From Tetradesmus obliquus (lineage: Eukaryota > Chlorophyta > Chlorophyceae > Sphaeropleales > Scenedesmaceae): a DNA stretch of 64,000 nucleotides. The notes beneath the pieces were generated by a model. That model did not search any database and was not told where the DNA came from. It worked only from the letters and a program-made list of their open reading frames with translations. The translations under genes were made by a program, and so were the position numbers. The DNA lies in contig CP126192.1 of assembly GCA_030272155.1 (NCBI GenBank), forward strand, positions 1,274,501 through 1,338,500, written 5' to 3'. This document shows positions 50,445-64,000 of this stretch, piece after piece; the first letter of the stretch is position 1; each line of letters starts with the position of its first letter.

Positions 50445-53400
50445 CCATTGGTGCGGAGCGCTCAGGCCTTGCTGCCGCCCTTAACGCTGCCAGTGCGCAC
50501 CAGATGCAGCAGGCCTCTGCGGCAGCAGTGCAGCTGGCGCAGCAGCGACTGGTTGCACTGCTGCGCGCGCGCCGCATGGCATCAGCTGCTGCTGTCCGTG
50601 CAGTTGCCAGCAGCAAGTCCAAGGAGAGCAGCGGGTATGCCCCAGAGGTGAGCTGGGCTGCAGGCAGCAGCAGGGTGGCCGCAATTCATGCTCTGATGCA
50701 CCACAGATTCAAGTGATGCCTTATCCTGCGCCAGTTCTGCACAATGTTTCGGCTTGCCAGGCACACATACTCAGCCATCCATGTCAAGCTTCCTGCATAA
50801 CAAGCTGCTACCTGCTTCCTGCTTGCAGCTTCACTCAGGCTTTCTTGAGCTCACGCTGTCTGCGTGTTGCCTTGTTTGTTTCTGCAGGCGACCCGCGGCA
50901 CCAGCAGTGCCGCCGCTGTGATCAGCAGCAGCCCCGCAGCCAGGAAGGCGGCAGCAGCAGCGGCGGCGTACAGCAGCATGGGCGTGAGTGATGCAGCGCT
51001 GGCGATGGCACTGGCCTCACTGGACGCGGCAGACGACACAGATGCTGCTGCTGCCGATGCTGATACTGCTGCCCCTGAGCCAGCCGCAGCAGAGGATGCT
51101 GAGGCAGCAGCCTTGCCAGCACCCACCGCAGCAGCGCCGCTCAAGGAGAGCAGCAGTGACGCTGCCGCCAGCTCAGATGCGGCTGGCAGCTTCTCCGTGC
51201 CGGTGGTGACGCTCAGCGGCAGCAGCAGCAACCCATACAGTGCTGTGGCCGGCGCGCTGGTGGGCAAGACAACCACTTCAAGCAGCAGCGTTGATGATGA
51301 CAGTGCCGCTCCCAAGGGCGGCGCCTTCACTGTGCCGGTCCAGGTGGAAGCCGCACCCACCACCACCACCAGCAGGAGCAGCAGCAGCAGGGGCGGTGCT
51401 ACTGGCCAGGGTGTCTTCACTGTGCCCGTCCAGGTGGAAGTGGCATCAAACAGCAGCAGCAGCAGCAGCAGCAATGCCCCCAGCAGCAAGGGCGGCTTCA
51501 GTGTGCCCATCCAGGTGGAGTCCCGCCTCAGCGGCAGCGGCACTGGCAGCAGCAGCAGCAGCAGTGCCAGCAGCAGCAGCAGCTCTGCTGGTGTGAGGCC
51601 TGCATCATCCAGCAGCGCTGGCAAGGGCTTTGGCAGGCCTGCTGCTGCCAAGGTGCGCTTTGGGCGTGCGGGGCAGGGCAGGAAGGGGCCAGTGGCTGCG
51701 GCTGCGCCAGGCACTGCTGCTGCCCGTGACAGCCAGACTGGCAGCGGCCAGACAGCCAACAAGACCAGTGCCGGCGCTGCCAGCAACGCTATTGAAGATG
51801 CGTCCATTCCTGTGGAGTGGATTGAGACTCCCACCAGCACCAAACGAGCTGAGCTGGCACAGCGTGCTGCACAGCTGCTGAGGCAGGACAGGCTGGTGCT
51901 GCCAGGCAGGAGGCCTGCCACTGACAGCAGCGAGGGGGAGCAGCAGCAGCCAGCCGCTGTGCCGGCTGCTGGTGCTGGCAGTGCAAGCCCTGTCAGCCCT
52001 GCAGCGGCTGCTGCTGGCGAGCTGTGGGCTGCGCTGCAGGAGCAGGCCGCTGTGAATGACGACATGATCAGCAGCAGCCAGCCAGCACTGCCGCAGGGCT
52101 GGGGCACCCTGCCAGCTGCCAGCGCCACCCTTGATGAAGCACCGCAGGCCCCAGCTGCTGCTGCAGGCGCTGATGAGCCGGGCCAGGCCAGCAAGGCAGG
52201 GGCCAGCAGCCCCGTTGGTGGCGGCTGGTCTGCTGTGTCAGCGCAGCTTGCTGCTGAGCTGGAGACTGAGCTGGCTGAGCTGCTGACTTCAGCAGCAGCA
52301 CGCCTGGACGCTGACTTGGCAGCAGCATACGCCACGCCAACCGTGCGCCTGCCAGCCGCCAACAGCAGCGGTGCTGCTGCTGCTGCTGCTGCGTCGCCAG
52401 CAGGTGCTGACACTGCTGCTGCGGGATGGCCGGCGCAGCAGGGTGAGACAGGAGAGGCGAGTGCAGCCAGCGAGGGCGAGAAGAGTGGAGCGGCAGGAGC
52501 AGGGAGCGGCGCGTAGAGTACCCGAGCAGTGTGCCAGTAGTGGAGCGGTGCTTGGCTGAGTGCGCCGATTGCCTGGATATTGCATTTGTGCGGTGCAGGC
52601 CGCATTTTTTAGGCAGACCTTGTGTGGTTGGTCTCAAGCTGCTGCTGCGGCAACCGCCCTACTGCGTCGGATACATACCACGCTCGTGTTGGCGTACAAC
52701 GCGTACAACGCTTCAGGGTTGGCAGTGGCGCTGCTGCGTATCTTTAGACATGTTGCAGCACAATTCGGGAACAAGTAAAAGTTGGCAGTGTGTTGAATGT
52801 AGTACACACCGTTATCATGCAAGGAGTTCACATACTGTTGTCATGTACGAATTTGCCTTGCACCTGATAGATCGGTTTGTGGATGCGCTCTTGTGAGTGT
52901 GTTTGGATGAATGTAGCAGGGGCGTGTGCTGCAGCACATGCTGTGGTGCACTGATGCGTTGCAGGCTAGCCTCCAACACAGCCGCATGCACACACCTCAC
53001 GCGCACCATGCCAGCTGCACACAAACTTGCGCAGCTCTGCCATGCTGCGCCCTTGCAGCTGCACACCAGCAGTGGCACTTGGCGTCAGCTGCATGCCCTG
53101 TGTTCTCTGTTGTTAGTCATGTACCACTACTGTGTCCATGTACCACTAGCAGAAATGTGTGCAACCAGTAGAGTGCATTGCAGGCTGTGGCGTCTTCATG
53201 TGTGCGGCACAGCAACCGAAGCTGCAGCATGCTTCGTTTTGTGCTTGGGTTCAGTGCTTTGTACACTAGCGGCTTGTAGTCTTTGAGTGTGGCAAATTAG
53301 AGCTGACATCCCTCTTTGTAGCCAACTGGTAGTTTTCATGTGCGCATGCTGTGCAGTGTCTGTTTGCCTGAGTGATTGTGTGTCCACCGCTGCCGGTTTG

Positions 53401-56400
53401 TTTGTGACTGGTATGGCGCCTATGGTTCACACTGGTGTGTTTGTGTAGTTGTTGTAATGGTGTACTTGTAGCTTGTGGTGACGAACGTGCTGGCTACGCC
53501 AGCTGCGCCACCAGGCATGGCAGAAGCGCGCTGCGGCTTGCGTGTGTTGGGATCATTGGCTCAGTTGTTTACATTGAGATTGAACTGCATGCAAGCGTTT
53601 GAGCAAAGTGGTTGGCGAATGATGTATCCCTGTCATGAGCTTCCTCTCATGTATCATACTGGCTTGTATGTGGGCAGTGCCGTGTACACTACTTGTATTC
53701 ATGTGCACCCGATGGGCTGCGCTGAAGCCTGGCGCAAGGCTTGCATACGTGCTTGCCTGGCGCCTGCTGCTGTACTCATACATGCTGATGGTGATGCTGT
53801 GTGGATCCACCATCCAATTTGTGCTGTTGCAGCAGCGCTGTGACAGGAGTGCTTCCGACAGCTGTCTGTGGTGCGCCAGTGCACCTTTATGGTGCCCAAT
53901 AAGGAACCTTGCCCTGTTTTGCTGGGGTGCAGGGCCCATGGCAACGTTGCTGTAACAAAATAAAACTTTATGGCTCCTGGGTTGCAAAGAACCGAGGCAG
54001 ACGCATACCGCCACCATCACCTACCATGAGCCACTAGTACAGGTGTTAACTTGCACACTGCTGCTGTAAAGCAGGTTGATCCAAACATCACAGTGTGATT
54101 TTCAAACCTAAACCCCTTGGCGAACACAAAAACACCCCACTACGGTAGTGCCTTAGGCTGACCAATTGCCACACGTACGTACATGTATGCATGCTCTGTG
54201 TACTCACTGTGCCTAAGCAGGCTCATATACAACAGCTCTCAGTGGGTGTATCCTCGTCATTCACAACAAGCTGTTGCTGCGTCATTGCCATGACGACAAA
54301 TGCACAACCAGTCAAGTCTGCTCTGTTTCCTGCAGAGCTAAGGGCTGCTTGTCGTCCAACGTTTTGCTTTTCCTCGAGAGAATGCATATGTAGCACAGCA
54401 GGCATCCTGCTAGGCGCTAACTGACATGCGAAGCCATCAAGGCAGGGACCCGACCAGCACATCATGTTCATGATGAGCGCAAGTAGATGCCTCGTGACTC
54501 TGTCCCTTGTCTGTCAGGCGTGGGAGCACATGAAAGGCATGCAGAAGCAGCTTGTCTTTCATAACAAGCCGAGAGTGATGCCGTCAGCAGCCATAGCACC
54601 CTACAAACAACCCACGCCGCACACGATCATACAGATAGCCACACATGGACCACGGGTCGCTGCACCACCGTGGTGATGGTGACCATCAATGCAGCACATG
54701 CTGGGGATGGGGATGCATTCCCGGAGCACTGGCACTGCAGAGCGCCAACAGTGCAGTGCTGCAAACCTACTCACGTGAAGAAGCCACTGCTATGACAACC
54801 AACACCGTGCCTATGCGTTGCATGGTGCAGCCATGGCTGGCCAGCCGGGGAGGCATGGGCCACGTGAGTCTGCTCCTTCCTCCCCAGACCCAACAGACAG
54901 CGGTGCACACCACAGTTAGCCCAACTAGGCTATAGCTAGTAGCGGCGGTTTACTGGCGTGCGAGGCCTTTGCCATACCATTGGCTGCACCAAACATCACG
55001 CAGCGACACCGCTGATTGTGGGTGCCGCCAACACTTTGAAACCCTAATCCGATGAATTGCAGTCAACCATGTATGTGCCTGGCAGGCAGTGATGGTATCC
55101 GCTGACAGGACACCGTGTGCTAATCAATGATGGCAGTGTTGATCACGTGTCACAGTGCCACAAACTGCTGTTCCCTGCAAGTGCACATAGCATAGGCCAT
55201 TGTGCTGCAACTCCGCAGGCTGATGAATCCTAATCAAGTATTCGTAAGGAATGATGACATTCAATCGTGCCACAGTGCACGATGCTGCTACAAGTTGCAC
55301 CAAAAGGTGCGTGCAAGTTCAGTGATGGCGATACCAAGACTTGCACAACACCCCACCCCCCGCGAGCCACGTTTGCACGCACATCAAGCGGTGCTTGCGA
55401 AACCTGCCAGAAAACCAACAAATCTCGAGCAAGACGGAGATACTGGAAGCTGAGACGTGCCACGCCTTGCTCAATTTGACCTGAAACTGCCGGATTTGCA
55501 CCCAGTGCAGTGCATGACCATCAAGTGAATGAGAGTCTAGCTCAGTGTGACGCCAACATGAGAACACGATCCAAGGTACCAAGCTGATGTGTCCTTCACG
55601 CAGCCTCCATCTGCTGCCAAGCCAGTGCATGCCAGATATCATTGCTGCATAAGTTTTGATAAAGAATGCCACAAAGACAGGAAACACAATTGTCAGCGCC
55701 TCGGGCGTTTCAGATGAACGGTGCTGCTGTAATCAGGAACCAGCAGAGGCAGGGTGTCTGCCGCAATGGACATGACTCAACCACTACATCAGGCTGTTGA
55801 AGAGCAAGCTGGTACCAGTGACACTAGTACGCACTCCAACACTGCAGCTCATCGCATCAATCAAGAGCAGTCCGACACACACCGTCAAGTAATGATAGTA
55901 TCAGTAACTCAATGAAGTAAAAGCATTCACGTGGCAATCGTTTTCCTGTACAGACGGAAGCACCCTCCAGAACAGCAATCACCGCCTTGGCGCAGTGCTT
56001 CATCACCGCAGCCAGCCAGTCGTGCTGTGGCACGTCAGGGAAAAGGCGCCTCAGTTGAATCTGGCAGGCACTGCGCGGGTCAGGGAACGGCTGGTTGCTG
56101 CCAGGCTCTGCAGGCCTGTGAAGCCGTAGATCAGCCGGCAGCCACTGGCAGCGTCGCCTGCACAGGCGCATGCACAAACGGCAAGCGTGTCAGGCGTTTT
56201 GCAGCTTTGGGTGGTGCTGCTGGCCACTATTGTCTGCAGATCGGCCAGGCATGGCTGCGCATGGTCCATACCTCGGCGGTGTACTGCTGCCACCAATGCT
56301 GCCACCAGTGCTGCATACATATGAATTGGCACACAAGTAACAGCAGCATGCCGGACGTGCTTACAGACGGCAAACAGCATGCAAGCTGTGTGTGTGCTTT

Positions 56401-59400
56401 ATAAGCACGACTGTGCAGCCAACGAAGCTGACGCCTGGCTTTGCAAGACAAAGTGCTTGCAGCAGCTGGCCTTGAGGTATGAACGGGTCGGGTCACCTGT
56501 GAGGGAGCCTCCCACCACAACCACGCCTGCGCAGGCCTCCTCCCTGCAGGCAGCAGCAGCAGCAGCAGTAGCAGCAGCACAGCTGTTCAGTACTATCTTG
56601 AACACAGGATATGCACAGCGAAAAGCGACACAGGGCATACTTTCACGTGCGATGCTTCACAATGCTGCAAACCAACATGGCTTTTGTGACACTTATGTGC
56701 CCCGCCCTCAAAGGCAAGGTGCCGTCACAACAGTGGGCAACCAGTGTACATATTTGCCCAGCCGCACCAGATGCACTCTGTGAAGCAGGCATCCTTGGAT
56801 GTGGTGGCGGCGGCAGCAGTGGCGGGCGCCTGCACACCAATGCCAAAGGGGCTGTCGTCCTGCCACTGCGTGTATCTGCCCGAGCCGGTTGCAACAGCAC
56901 GAGGCAGCGGCCCTGCCTGCCGCTCGTTGGTGGCCAGCATGTCGCCAGCATACAGCGCCTTGAACGCAACAACATGCGCACTGCAAGCAGACAGATGCAA
57001 AGCCAGCCTTTAGTTGTGGTGAGCAGGCCCATATGGGCAAATGCAGTTCCAAAGCATCGTTCCTGGCTGTGCACTCAACCATGCGCTGATGCACCTTGTC
57101 TGCTGCAGTGTATCCAGTGCTGCATATGCACTGCAGCAAGTGAAGCGTGGCAGCCTCAATAGCCCGTGCTGCTGCATGTTGGTGCATGTCCTGCTGTGCC
57201 ACCGCTCAGTGGGCCTGCGCATAGCTCTAGCCCTGGAGTAATAGATTCAACCTGGAACCCTGGCTGCTCAACATGCAGCAATCCCCCAGGCAGCAGCCGC
57301 AGCTCACCCGGAGCCGCTTGCGCTGCGCATTGAGCACGCCCGCTGCGCGTAGTCATACGTCACATACTGGCAGGCGCCGCTGCACTGTGCCAGGCATGCC
57401 TCCAGGCTTTCATGACCAGCTGCAGCAGCCGCTGTCGCATTCAGCGCCCACAGCTCGTCCTGCAGCTGCGCAAACTGCAGCACGCAGTCGGCTGGCGCTG
57501 TGGCCCTGGGCGTGGAGATGGCTGGGGAGCGGTAGGTGAGCAGGGCGCCCGCCCAGAAGAATGTGAATCCCAGCAGCTGGCCGGGGCAGCGCGTGCAGGC
57601 GCGCTCCTGGCGGTCTGGTGGGCCGTAGCCGTTGAGCAGGGAGCAGTCTGCGCAGGGGGCGGTGTCGGAGGCGGCGCCGTAGCCGGCAGCACACACTGCG
57701 GGCACGATGGCACAGCGAAGGTTTGCATAAGATGACAGGACAGCGGCACAAGTAAGACAAGCACAATACAGCATTGCCGGAACACACGCAAACGAGCGCA
57801 TTGCAGGCGCAGCAACAGATGCGTGCTGTGCTGCATTTTGTAAAACATTGGCTGTGCTGAGCAGGCGGCTGGTGCTTACAGGTGCAGTCTTCTGCACTGT
57901 TGGCTCCAGCGCTTGGGGTGGATGCGTTGTCAGGGCAGGCGTCGCAGGGGGCCCTGGTGTCGGCTCTCAGCAGTGCGTTGTAGGTTCCTGCACAGCAACA
58001 TGCCAGGTGCATTTACGGGTGTTCTTCCACAGGCAGTGTGTGTGCAGCAACATGCCAGGTGCATTTACGGGTGTTCTTCCACAGGCAGTGTGTGTGCAGC
58101 AACATGCCAGGTGCATTTACGGGTGTTCTTCCACAGGCAGTGTGTGTGCAGCAACATGCCAGGTGCATTTACGGGTGTTCTTCCACAGGCAGTGTGTGTG
58201 CAGCAACATGCCAGGTGCATTTACGGGTGTTCTTCCACAGGCAGTGTGTGTGCAGCAACATGTGTCACGTGCAGTGAGGCCATCAATGTGCTGCCGGCAC
58301 CTGTCTTGGGTCAGCTGGCATTTCTGCACGTCGGCAGGCAACGCCAGTAAAAGGCGAATTTTTTGTTGTTGAAAACTTTGGCCATCTTGTTATGTTTTGC
58401 GTGTCGTTAATCAGGCACAAGCACAGCACAACAGGCCAGCCAGCCGCGCACGGTCACACCTTCGGGGCACGGCACGATCTGACCGCCGTGGTAGCCCCAG
58501 CCTGGCCCCAGCCTGCAGTCACCCTCATCATCGTGGCTCTCAGCAGTCCAGGAGGCGTCTGTGGTGAGGCCCGTGCTGCAGGGCGTGCAGGGGCTGGCGG
58601 TGCCGCCTGCACTCCAGCTGCCCTGCTCACACGGCGCCGGCCCCAGCGCTGCAGTGTACCCTGCACATGTATGGGTGCGGCAGGCAGGTGCAGGACAGCA
58701 GGCAGCCAGGATTTTGGACATCGTGTCGCCGCCAGCAGCCTGATCCCTGTCCGAGTTGCTGCTACTAGTGCCAAGGCCGGCTAACACAAGTGGTTCAGCT
58801 GCCTATGCCTATGTGTCTGCAAGTTAAATTGCGCTACCGCAACAAGGTTTCTAGGGCTAGCTGCAGCCTTTTGCCGTCGGTGGTGCTGTCAACACTTGCT
58901 CGCGGTGCTGCGCACCGTAGCCGGGCTGTGTGACGCATGCCCGCCAGCCGACATAACCGTTGCGCTCGCTGTTGAGGTGCGTGCCGCTGAGGCCGCCAGT
59001 GCGCGTCTCCGTGCCCTCAGGGCAGGGCGAGCAGGGCACGCCCTTGTAGGCGTACGCCTTCTGGTCGGAGCCTGGCAAGCACGCACAATGAGGCGGTGAT
59101 GTAAGGCCAAGGGCTGGTCCCTTGCAGCAGCGCAAACACATGGAGTTACTGCAGCTTGAAGTTTGTACTACTAACAACTGCAGGCCATGGCGGCATTTGG
59201 CAAGCACTCAGATCAAATGCAGTTGTCAAAAGACAAACGGGATAGGCCTGCGTGGTGAGCAACACTTGGTTTTTACGGCTGCTTACCATAGCTGTTGTTG
59301 GAGCAGGGCTGCGCCGTGAAGCCGCCTGCGCCATTGTCATACAGCCCATAGCCCACAGGTGTGTCTACAGAAGCAGCAGCAGCACCAACAGCAGCATAGC

Positions 59401-62400
59401 AGTACAGCAGCAGCAGCAGCAGCAGCTGTCTGATGAGCAGTTCTGAGCAGTTTCTGCAAGGTGTGCACTTGCTACTAGCAACAGGGGGCATCGTGCCTCT
59501 CAGTGGCTGGCATGCCGTGCACCTTTCCAAACCTATTGCAGCTCCGACAGCAGCAGGATGCTGAAGCTTCCAACCCATGTGTGTCCACTCACAGCAGGCC
59601 TGCAGGTTGCCGCGGATGGGCAGTGCCAGCCCCTCCGCCTCCTCCCCGTCAGGGCCCACGGCCAGCCCCAGCAGCACAGCCCCGCCAGTTGCACCCGGCT
59701 CAGAGCGCATGCCTCGCCCGCAGGCGGTGCAGGAGCCCGCCTGATCAGGCTGCCGCCAGGCGCTGCTGAAGGTGCCATCGGGGCAGGGCTGCAGCTGCCC
59801 TGATGCGGATAGCATGTGGCCTGCAAGGGCATCAAGACAGGCGAGGGGGCAAGCGGCTAAACTGCAAAGTGCCGTGTGCATAGACCATACAGGCCTTATG
59901 CATGCTTCAGCCGCGTTACACAGTAGCATAAACAACAACACACATAGAAAGAGGCACTGCAGTGGGACAGCGCCCCACCCAGCAGGTGCTGCCGTCTGTC
60001 ACAGTCGGTGCACATGCAATGATGCAGGTGCTGCGCTGCATTAGAATTGCAGCAGCACCGGTAAGAACTGAGTTGCCGCACTACGGCACAGAACCACGTC
60101 TGCAGGTCAGCTGTAAAAGTCCAGTTGAGTTACATCTCTACGCATGGGCATGCAGCTGGCACACGCACAGGCAGGCGCCGCACCTGGAGGTACTTCACAC
60201 TCGCTCTCTGAGCGTGCACCAATGCGCTGCGTCCACAGCCCCCCAGGGCACTGCCTGACAGCAGCAGCAGCCAATGCTGCGGCTGCTGGCGCAGGCACCA
60301 GCCCCGTCTCGTGTGATGCATTGCCGAAGCTGATGGCAGCAGCGGGGCTGCTGCTGTTGGCGTTGCCCTCGCAGAAGAAGCCCTGGGGGCAGGGCCGGGC
60401 AGCCAGCACCTCACTGCTGTTGGCCACAGCAGCGGCATGGTAGCCGGGGAGCAGCCCTGCAGGCCAGCAGGGCGTGCCGCCAGGTGTAAGTTGCACCACA
60501 AACGTGTTTACCAGCTCAACCTGAGCAATCAACCAGGCACAAGCTGCCTGCTTGAACTACGGCGGCACAACAACTATGTTGCTGTTCAGCTGTGCCAACG
60601 GAACGGCTGCAAAGGCTGCAAAGGCAGCAACAGCTGCAAAGGCTGCAAATGGTGGCAGGTGATCTACGTGCAACATCAAGCTCGCAATGCATCTGGTGGG
60701 CTAACTGATGCGACATAAGCCTTTCATAAATGACAGGAATCCATGCAAGCAGCTTACTGTTGCATGCTGCTGATGAAGTTGCTGCGTTGAACCTTGTCGT
60801 CACTCCTTGGGGGCACTCGCTGCACTTTGTATCAGTGGCTGTGGTGCCATACGGCAGGTAGTCCGGCTGGTACGTGCCCGGCAGGCATGCCACCACCTGC
60901 ACCTGTGGCGCTCCTTGAGGCATTGACAGCGTGTACCCCGGCGGCAGCTCTGAGGTGCAGCAGCAGCAGCAGCAGCAGCAGCAGTCAGTTGGCAGGGCAA
61001 TACACAAGCGGCTGGGCATCTTGGCAGGGTCACTCCGTATGGTACAGCTCGTACCAGCAGTGCTCCATGTGCAACACGTGTGCTTGTGAACGGCGTCAAC
61101 TTCCCAACGTAACTTACAAAACAGCACTCGTTGATGTATCATGTCATTCTCAGCATGCTACACACATCAGCACAAGGCAGGATTCTGCCTCAGGACCACA
61201 TACAGCAGCAGTCGCGCTCAGCGGCTCTGTTGCAACTGCACGCGCTGCTCAGCAGCCAGCTGCCACTCACTGCACTTTTTGGCGGAGTCGCGCTCCGCAG
61301 GGTTGCTGTCCCTGGCAGCAGCAATGACGTAGCCTGCGGGACAGGGCTTGCAGCTGGCCGACTTGCTGAAGCCAACACTCCAGGTGTTGCCGCGACACAG
61401 GGCGGCGCCTGCACCGCATGGCATGGCATGGCATGCATGGCACACAGTGCATTGTGCTTGTATGAGCCGTCATGGTGGTCGGCAGCATCCACATTGGGCT
61501 GCGGTACTATTCGGGGCTGAAGCCAACAGTCTAACTATCACATTCATTGCAGGCTGCAAACGCCACGACATGCCTGTGTGCTGCGGTCGCTTCACTGGAC
61601 TCGCACTATCCGGGAAGGTGCCAGGCATCATCGCACGGCGCTGCTCAGCTGCAAGCTGCACAGTCACACTGCCGTTTGCGCAATAGCAGGTGGTGTGCTG
61701 TCCCTGTTGCGCTGCTGGCAGCGGCCTGGCTGCTCACCTGGCGCTGTGCCGTTGGGTGCAAAGTAGTAGCCCGGCTTCTCCACTGCAGCACAGCCAGTGC
61801 AGCAGGAGCCACGGCACTGTGAGGACGACAAACTTCCGGAAACAAATCGTGACACAGACATGCTTCAACAGTCACATGTGACACGAGAACCGGTGACCAT
61901 TCAGTTGGAAAAAGGGCATGAGGGCATGCGTGTGCTGGCCAGCTCCTGTGCCACACCAGACGGCGTGCCATCTGATGAACAGCCTGCCGGCTGCACCACA
62001 GCAGGCAAGGCCGCCATCACACCAACCAGAGGTGCTGCCAGTAATAGCAGCAGGCGCTCGTTTCTTATGTGCACAGCTCACCGCAGAGCGCCGCTGAGGT
62101 GGACTTGCCCCGCCTGGTGGTCAGGCCCGGCCCGTACGCCGCACAGGCCTTGCGGTCAAACGCGGTCCTGGCAGCGGGTGCCACGTAGTGCCGTGCCGGC
62201 TGGCAGATGAAGCCGGGCTCACAGGGGGAGCAGCTGGGGCTGGCTGCACTGCTGCTGCGGTTGAAGTAGAAGCCGGCTTCGCAGCCTGCAGGAGGCACGG
62301 CGGAGGGGTTGAACACAACGTAAGCTGGCAGCTATTGTTGTTCTGCTGCTGCTGCTGCTGCTGCTGCTGCGGCGGCGGCGACGGTAGCAGACATACCCCA

Positions 62401-64000
62401 TATCCAGTTCGGCGCCAGCCGCAGTAGTGCCATGTACTCGCACAGACCCCTCAACAGGTGATGCAGGGCTGCTGATGTAGGCCCTGCTGCTGTTGCTGCC
62501 ACTCACCGCACTGCCCTGTGTTGGGCCCCGCCAGCAGCGGCACCATGACGCCTGCACACTTGCTGCATAGCGCCTTGCCACTAGCAACTGAGCATTTGCC
62601 TGCGAGGCAAAAGGGGCCGCAGGTGGGCGCTGCCAGCAGCACGCGCCCTGTGAAGGCAGGCAGCACGCCAGGCAGTGAGCAGGCAGTGCGGCACATGCTG
62701 ACGTGGTTTGTATGCAGCTGGCTTTTACTGCTTGTGCAAGGGTCCACTGCAGCTGCCAAAAAAGAAAAAACTGCCTACCACCAGGCTGCACCGGCATAGT
62801 GAAAAGTCTGCCCACTGGGCAAATGACGCTGCAGCAATCCAGTGCTGATAACGGCAGCTGCAGTAATGACTGGTATGCGTTGAGCAGATGAATCAAGTGT
62901 GTGTGCTTATTGCTGTGTGCATTTACCAATACAGATGTGTGGATGTTGTGGCAAAAAGTGACAGGTTGCTTGCCCCATCAGCCTGACCCAGCATGATGCG
63001 TGGGACATGCATTGCTCAGGCGAGGGAAGCCATGGCAAACAGACAGGGCGCAGCAACCTGCCAGGCCCCTCTTTGGAGGAACTGGCATCCTTGGCCATAT
63101 CACCTACTCTGGTCGATCAATCTTGTCCTAAAACTCCATCTCTGCTTACCTGCTGCTCCCACCGGCAGTCTAGCTCCCTGTGCAGCCACATTTGGGGTGC
63201 AGAGCAGCAGCAGTAGCAGCAGTAGTGGCCAGTCCAAGATGAACGGCTGAAGGCTGTCGGCGTTCCATGCTTTCGGATCGGTGTTATGATGCCGTGTCGG
63301 ACGTATGCTGGGCCCCTGGGCTAGCATTGGGCAGGCCGACGGCTCAATGCCACTGCTGTCACTGCCATGGAAAACCGGTTCCATGCCTGTGCTTTGCTTT
63401 CATGATCACGAAAAAGGCTTTAGCAATTTCCAGGGGCCCGACTGTGCGAGTTGGTAATTTGATTACTACTTACGAAACCGCCTCAAGGTGAACATAGCAG
63501 GGAACTTCTCGGCTGGCTACTGCGCTCGTTAGGTGCAATAAACCCACTTTTAAACGATTAATATGTCGTTGCGGCATGAGCGAAGGGAGCTGTCATGCAC
63601 ATGTGGCTACTTCAAGTGAAGCGTGTTGCGGGACCTGGTGCCACGGTGATCAAAGCTGTCCAGTGTTCAACGTCAACGCAGATCCAATTATACTAGGTAT
63701 TTTAACTACTACCAATGATTGCCGGCAGAGGTCAGCGGGCTGTCGTCTGTGCTGGTGCATGCAAGCAGCACAACAGTCGCCTACACCAGCGTTGTCCTTG
63801 TGAAAATGTTGTAGCACATCAGTGTTATTCACGCATTGAACAAACAAGAATTGCCTAATGCATACCAAGTTTTCATTCAGTTGTGATGGCGCCTGAGATG
63901 ACCGTCAGAAACTCTGTCTGATACTCTTTCGCAGACAGCAACCAGTGGTGTATAGAGTTACAGCGTGGTATAAAATTGGTACAATGTGCAAGCAGGTCAA

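Overview
The window is nuclear DNA from a photosynthetic eukaryote, most likely a chlorophyte green alga (Chlorophyceae, possibly a Scenedesmus/Tetradesmus-type lineage; the lineage is inferred). The evidence is GC-rich exons packed with CAG/CTG runs, many short GT-AG introns, a granule-bound starch synthase, transit-peptide-like N-termini, and homologues of plant and animal nuclear proteins. Operons, bacterial gene layout, CRISPR arrays, rRNA genes and tRNA genes were not seen. Exon models were built by hand: homologous motifs fixed the reading frames, and exons were joined only where donor, acceptor and codon phase agreed.

Layout from left to right. 1-5962 (-): CTF18-type alternative clamp loader, cut by the left window edge. 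About 7.1-13.4 kb (-): nuclear Myb/SANT protein of the Reb1/TTF-I/DMTF type, with decayed exon copies in its introns and a dispersed repeat on each side. 14053-16007 (+): MTHFR-superfamily protein with a possible organelle presequence. 17431-22129 (+): granule-bound starch synthase with very large Q/A/S-rich insertions. 24137-28218 (+): TFIIH subunit TFB2/p52, 12 exons. 29633-35819 (-): DDT-domain chromatin protein, 7 exons. 36397 to about 38170 (-): Mini-ribonuclease III-like protein. 38823-40291 (+): Bet1-type SNARE. 41544-45606 (-): selenium-binding protein/methanethiol oxidase, 12 exons. 45935-46232: PIF/Harbinger-like MITE. 46959-52516 (+): large unrecognised single-TM low-complexity protein. 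56051-63384 (-): secreted or cell-surface cysteine-rich modular protein, 16 exons.

The genes form no single pathway. DNA/chromatin functions are represented by CTF18, TFB2, the Myb protein and the DDT protein. Plastid or metabolic functions are represented by the starch synthase, Mini-III, MTHFR-like and selenium-binding proteins. Membrane and surface functions are represented by Bet1, the unknown TM protein and the Cys-rich protein. Divergent pairs are Myb/MTHFR-like, Mini-III/Bet1 and selenium-binding/unknown TM protein. Convergent pairs are TFB2/DDT, Bet1/selenium-binding and unknown TM/Cys-rich.

The most unusual content is: (i) recurring splice-site architecture, with (CTG)n tracts before acceptors, G-runs after donors and minisatellites lying against splice sites; (ii) the roughly doubled starch synthase; (iii) the unknown protein with FTVPVQVE repeats; (iv) a secreted protein whose cysteine modules are nearly all separated by phase-1 introns; (v) decayed tandem exon copies in the Myb gene; and (vi) the MITE.
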